From assembly GCA_032654645.1 (NCBI GenBank), contig JAULAW010000005.1, positions 124,001-188,000 on the forward strand: 64,000 nucleotides of DNA. The letters are read 5' to 3'. The DNA is from CAITJF01 sp032654645 (GTDB lineage: Bacteria; Pseudomonadota; Gammaproteobacteria; Burkholderiales; Gallionellaceae). The notes under the pieces were generated by a model, which was given only the letters and a program-made list of their open reading frames with translations, was not told the origin of the DNA and did not search any database. Below, one piece after another: positions 61,840 through 64,000 of this stretch (position 1 is the first letter of the stretch; each line of letters opens with the position of its first letter). The translations under genes and the position numbers were made by a program.

Positions 61840-62462
61840 TGATGAGTGCTGCCAAGGCTGCTGAGTGGATCAAGGAACAGGTCAGGTTAAAAAAAGGGAA
61901 ACCGATACCCTCGCATGTAAATTTCTTTTATTGCTTTGGCGGCATCTCACTGTTTCTCATCCTGCTCCAGTTGGCCTCCGGTGTGTTCATGCTTTTTTTC
62001 TATACCCCCGAACCCGCCAAGGCATTGCAAAGCATTACGTACTTAAGCAATGAAGTAACCTTGGGGTGGCTATTCAGGAACATGCACCGGTGGGCCTCCA
62101 CACTTCTTCTCGCAACCGTATTTTCCCATATGGTCATCGTGTTCTATTTGAAAGCCTACCAGAGCCCCAGGAAGCTTACCTGGCTGTCCGGAGTTTCCCA
62201 GTTGCTCATGGTGTTCTTCATGGTTGTAACCGGGCTGATTCTCCCATGGGATTGGAGATCCTATTGGTCTTTTGCGATATGGATGGATTACGTTGGAACA
62301 TGGGCAATTGGGGGAGAGTCCTTCAAGGAAGTGTTGCTTGATACCTTTACCATTAATGCAGCATATTTCACCCATATATTGGTAATCCCTTTAATTCTCG
62401 CAGTCCTATTGTCTTTTCACTTCAAAATGGTGAGGAGATATGGAATATCTAAGCCTCTATAA
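61839..62462 (+). CDS. Cytochrome b6-type protein (separate N-terminal half)
   Basis: 207 residues with four helices. Heme b ligands: NMHRWASTLLLATVFSHMVI (14 apart) and THILVIPLILAVLLSFHFK (15 apart), again b6f spacing. PWDWRSYWSF shares the unusual W-R-x-Y-W after PW with the gene at 60062. The subunit IV half is encoded separately downstream. ATG at 61839 shares a base with the lipoprotein stop. Confidence 0.92.
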   Translation: MMSAAKAAEWIKEQVRLKKGKPIPSHVNFFYCFGGISLFLILLQLASGVFMLFFYTPEPAKALQSITYLSNEVTLGWLFRNMHRWASTLLLATVFSHMVIVFYLKAYQSPRKLTWLSGVSQLLMVFFMVVTGLILPWDWRSYWSFAIWMDYVGTWAIGGESFKEVLLDTFTINAAYFTHILVIPLILAVLLSFHFKMVRRYGISKPL

Positions 62463-62485
62463 ATCTTCATGGGGGTGACTCAGAC

Positions 62486-63166
62486 ATGGCAAAGAAAAAA
62501 ATAGAAATTATCATGGAGCCCAAGTACGCTCCCCCCTATCCGCAGTCGTTTTATCCTTTTTGGCCGAAACATGCGGTAAAGGCCGGCACGCTGATATCAA
62601 TTATATTTTTGGGATTGTTATTGCTATCCTATTTCATCAGGGTGCCAATGGATCCCTCCATGCCGCCTATGCCTGATGAGGGCGCCTACGTACCCGCCCC
62701 GGAGTGGTATCTGTTCTTTCTATTTCAGCCCTTCTGGTATCTGACAGGGGATAATGCCAAATGGTTACCGGTTGGCACATTTTGGCTTCCGCTCCTGGCA
62801 GTGGCTTTCCTGTTTCTGGTGCCCGTTATTTTTCGGAAACGTAAAGACTCTCGCATTGGGGTCAAGATTTCTACAACAGTGACGCTTGTTGTTTTTATCG
62901 GGCTGGTATGGGTTGTTCCCATGGGAGCAGTGGTAGGCAGTGGATCTCCCGCCAAGACCTTGGGCTGTCCCTCTTGCCACAATCCCATGATGGGCGAAAG
63001 GCAAGCACTACCTCCAGCCAACATGGGGGAATATTACAAGAAGGAACGCCAGCGGCAGGTCAACCTGGGTGGCTATAATGCAGGCAGTACCGATCACGCA
63101 GGCGGGTCTTACAAAGATGCGAATTGGCAACTGCGACATTTTTATGAACCTACGATGACATGGTGA
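62486..63166 (+). CDS. Subunit IV-like cytochrome b half with C-terminal heme c site
   Basis: 226 residues with GGGGGTGA before the ATG. Three or four helices, intact quinol-site motif PAPEWYLFFLFQPFWYL, then after the last helix CPSCHNPMMGERQALPPAN, a covalent heme c site with Met candidates close by, and the ending FYEPTMTW, matching the form of the fusion protein's end. Together with the gene at 61839 it forms a split cytochrome b with an added heme c. Confidence 0.92.
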   Translation: MAKKKIEIIMEPKYAPPYPQSFYPFWPKHAVKAGTLISIIFLGLLLLSYFIRVPMDPSMPPMPDEGAYVPAPEWYLFFLFQPFWYLTGDNAKWLPVGTFWLPLLAVAFLFLVPVIFRKRKDSRIGVKISTTVTLVVFIGLVWVVPMGAVVGSGSPAKTLGCPSCHNPMMGERQALPPANMGEYYKKERQRQVNLGGYNAGSTDHAGGSYKDANWQLRHFYEPTMTW

Positions 63167-63198
63167 TCCCATGATTGGCAATGCTAAAGGTATTTTCT

Positions 63199-64000
63199 AT
63201 GCGAACAACCTTTAAATTTTCTCTGCATAAAACCAGTTATGAGCTGGTGTTTTTTTTGTGTGTGGCACTCATGGGCGGAGGAACAGCTTTCGCACAGCAT
63301 GATCACAACCAGGCTAATGCCAAAGACCAAATTAATGCCCATGACCATGGTAATGCCCACGACCAGATTAAGTCGGCAACCCCTGTCAAGGAAGTGGCGC
63401 TACCCGAAGGGCTCAGCTCGGCGCAGTCGATTGCCATAGACTCGACTGGGCGCATCTGGTTTACGGAGAAGGTGGGTAAAAAACTGGCCGTGTATGACCC
63501 GGAGAAAAAAGAGTTTGCAACCTATCCTCTTCCTTCCTCATGGGGGAAAATGGGATTTTCAAATATCACCTTGAGTCCCGATGGGGAAGTCTGGTTTACC
63601 GTGACCCGATGGGTTGAGGGTGCGGAAGAGCCGCATATACTGGGGCGATTTACACCTGCGGACGGGTATTTTACGAAGTATGCTATTCCTCATAACTCGA
63701 TTCCGGAAGAATTGATCGTAGATGCCAAGGGCACGATATGGTTTTTTGCCTCCAATAAAAACAATCTCTATCGCGTCGATCCCAAGACTTTTGCGCTTAA
63801 AGGGTATCCCATTCCTACCGCCAACGGGAACCCAAAGGCCTTGGCCGCCGATCAAAAAGGCCATATCTGGTTTGTCGAATCCAACGCCAATAAACTAGGA
63901 GAATTTATTCCAGAGCAGGAGGTGTTTCAAGAACATGAAGTGCTCACTCAATTTGCAAACCTGGGAAAAATCTCCATTGATAAGCACGGGAAAATATGGT
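63199..64000 (+). CDS. Vgb/SMP-30-like beta-propeller protein, 3' end outside window
   Basis: At least 267 residues from ATG 63199, open to the window end. After a signal peptide (LVFFLCVALMGGGTAFAQ) comes a His/Asp/Asn-rich stretch with repeats of the form N-A-x-D-Q/H (HDHNQANAKDQINAHDHGNA), then propeller blades with the Vgb motif G-x-I-W-F: GRIWFTEKVG, GEVWFTVTRW, GTIWFFASNK, GHIWFVESNA. Vgb is a lyase on streptogramin B, but most relatives in respiratory clusters have other or unknown roles. The His-rich part may bind metal. Confidence 0.85.
   Translation, partial: MRTTFKFSLHKTSYELVFFLCVALMGGGTAFAQHDHNQANAKDQINAHDHGNAHDQIKSATPVKEVALPEGLSSAQSIAIDSTGRIWFTEKVGKKLAVYDPEKKEFATYPLPSSWGKMGFSNITLSPDGEVWFTVTRWVEGAEEPHILGRFTPADGYFTKYAIPHNSIPEELIVDAKGTIWFFASNKNNLYRVDPKTFALKGYPIPTANGNPKALAADQKGHIWFVESNANKLGEFIPEQEVFQEHEVLTQFANLGKISIDKHGKIW

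Noticed and set aside
63199..64000. Calling the propeller protein a streptogramin B lyase resistance gene
   Set aside because: The fold alone is not diagnostic, the C-terminal catalytic part is outside the window and the context is respiratory.

Overview
The window is chromosomal DNA of a bacterium that looks like a betaproteobacterium. The evidence is the housekeeping gene order: panC-panD, queA-tgt followed by yajC-secD-secF, clpA-clpS-csp, and fmdB-DUF502-aspS-nudB-nadA. Several promoters share a TATAAT-GCGCGCC pattern that is also common in that class. The combination of a c-type-cytochrome respiratory cluster with autotroph-like accessory genes would suit the Nitrosomonadales/Gallionellaceae, but this is inference; no rRNA is present to confirm it.

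Layout. 0-5 kb is mobile-element debris (a cut IS1634-type transposase, a DUF4143 tail, a tyrosine-recombinase remnant, the tail of an acyl-CoA dehydrogenase) followed by two periplasmic-type substrate-binding proteins. At 5.1-7.2 kb an exported rhodanese gene is split by a complete IS1182-type element whose ends and 4-bp target duplication can be read exactly. After a small unknown gene and a transglutaminase-like protein (7.6-8.6 kb) comes a respiratory cluster (9.26-16.08 kb): five c-type cytochrome genes (eight CXXCH motifs), a large bd-like oxidase-type membrane protein, an NxrC/ethylbenzene-dehydrogenase-gamma-like heme domain fused to two cytochrome c domains, and four small membrane proteins, three of them only 34-41 residues. 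A TTGAC-N4-ATCAA box placed as in a class II FNR promoter lies upstream.

16-51 kb is mostly core genome: corA, thpR, panC, panD, purB, a VapBC pair, a DmeF-like metal exporter, mnmA, a Nudix gene, tRNA-Leu(CAA), queA, tgt, yajC, secD, secF, a DedA protein, an HDOD-receiver-GGDEF protein, gluQ, clpA, clpS, csp, aspS, an Mrr endonuclease, a barnase/barstar-type pair, nudB, nadA and clsB. The usual tgt-yajC junction is broken by about 5.2 kb of accessory DNA: an apparent integron-type gene cassette with an attC-like site, an IS91-type transposase with a broken tyrosine recombinase, and a two-gene DDE element (30247-32135) with readable inverted repeats and a TCAT duplication. A short palindrome (ATTCCCGC-N4-GCGGGAAT) recurs, once in frame inside gluQ.

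51.5-64 kb looks more AT-rich by eye and is probably acquired. A seven-gene minus-strand operon encodes a Gld-type ABC system (ATPase, permease, GldG-like, DUF4340), an NTF2-like protein, an amino-acid-type binding lipoprotein and an exported unknown. Facing it on the plus strand are a formylglycine-generating-enzyme-like protein, a cytochrome b6/subunit IV fusion ending in a CXXCH motif, a lipoprotein, a second separate cytochrome b6, a second subunit IV with CXXCH, and the start of a Vgb-like beta-propeller protein. The 9-16 kb and 60-64 kb clusters together suggest quinol- and cytochrome c-linked electron transfer of a kind known from nitrite oxidisers, anammox bacteria and metal-cycling bacteria. 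The catalytic donor or acceptor enzyme (for example a molybdopterin oxidoreductase) is not in this window.
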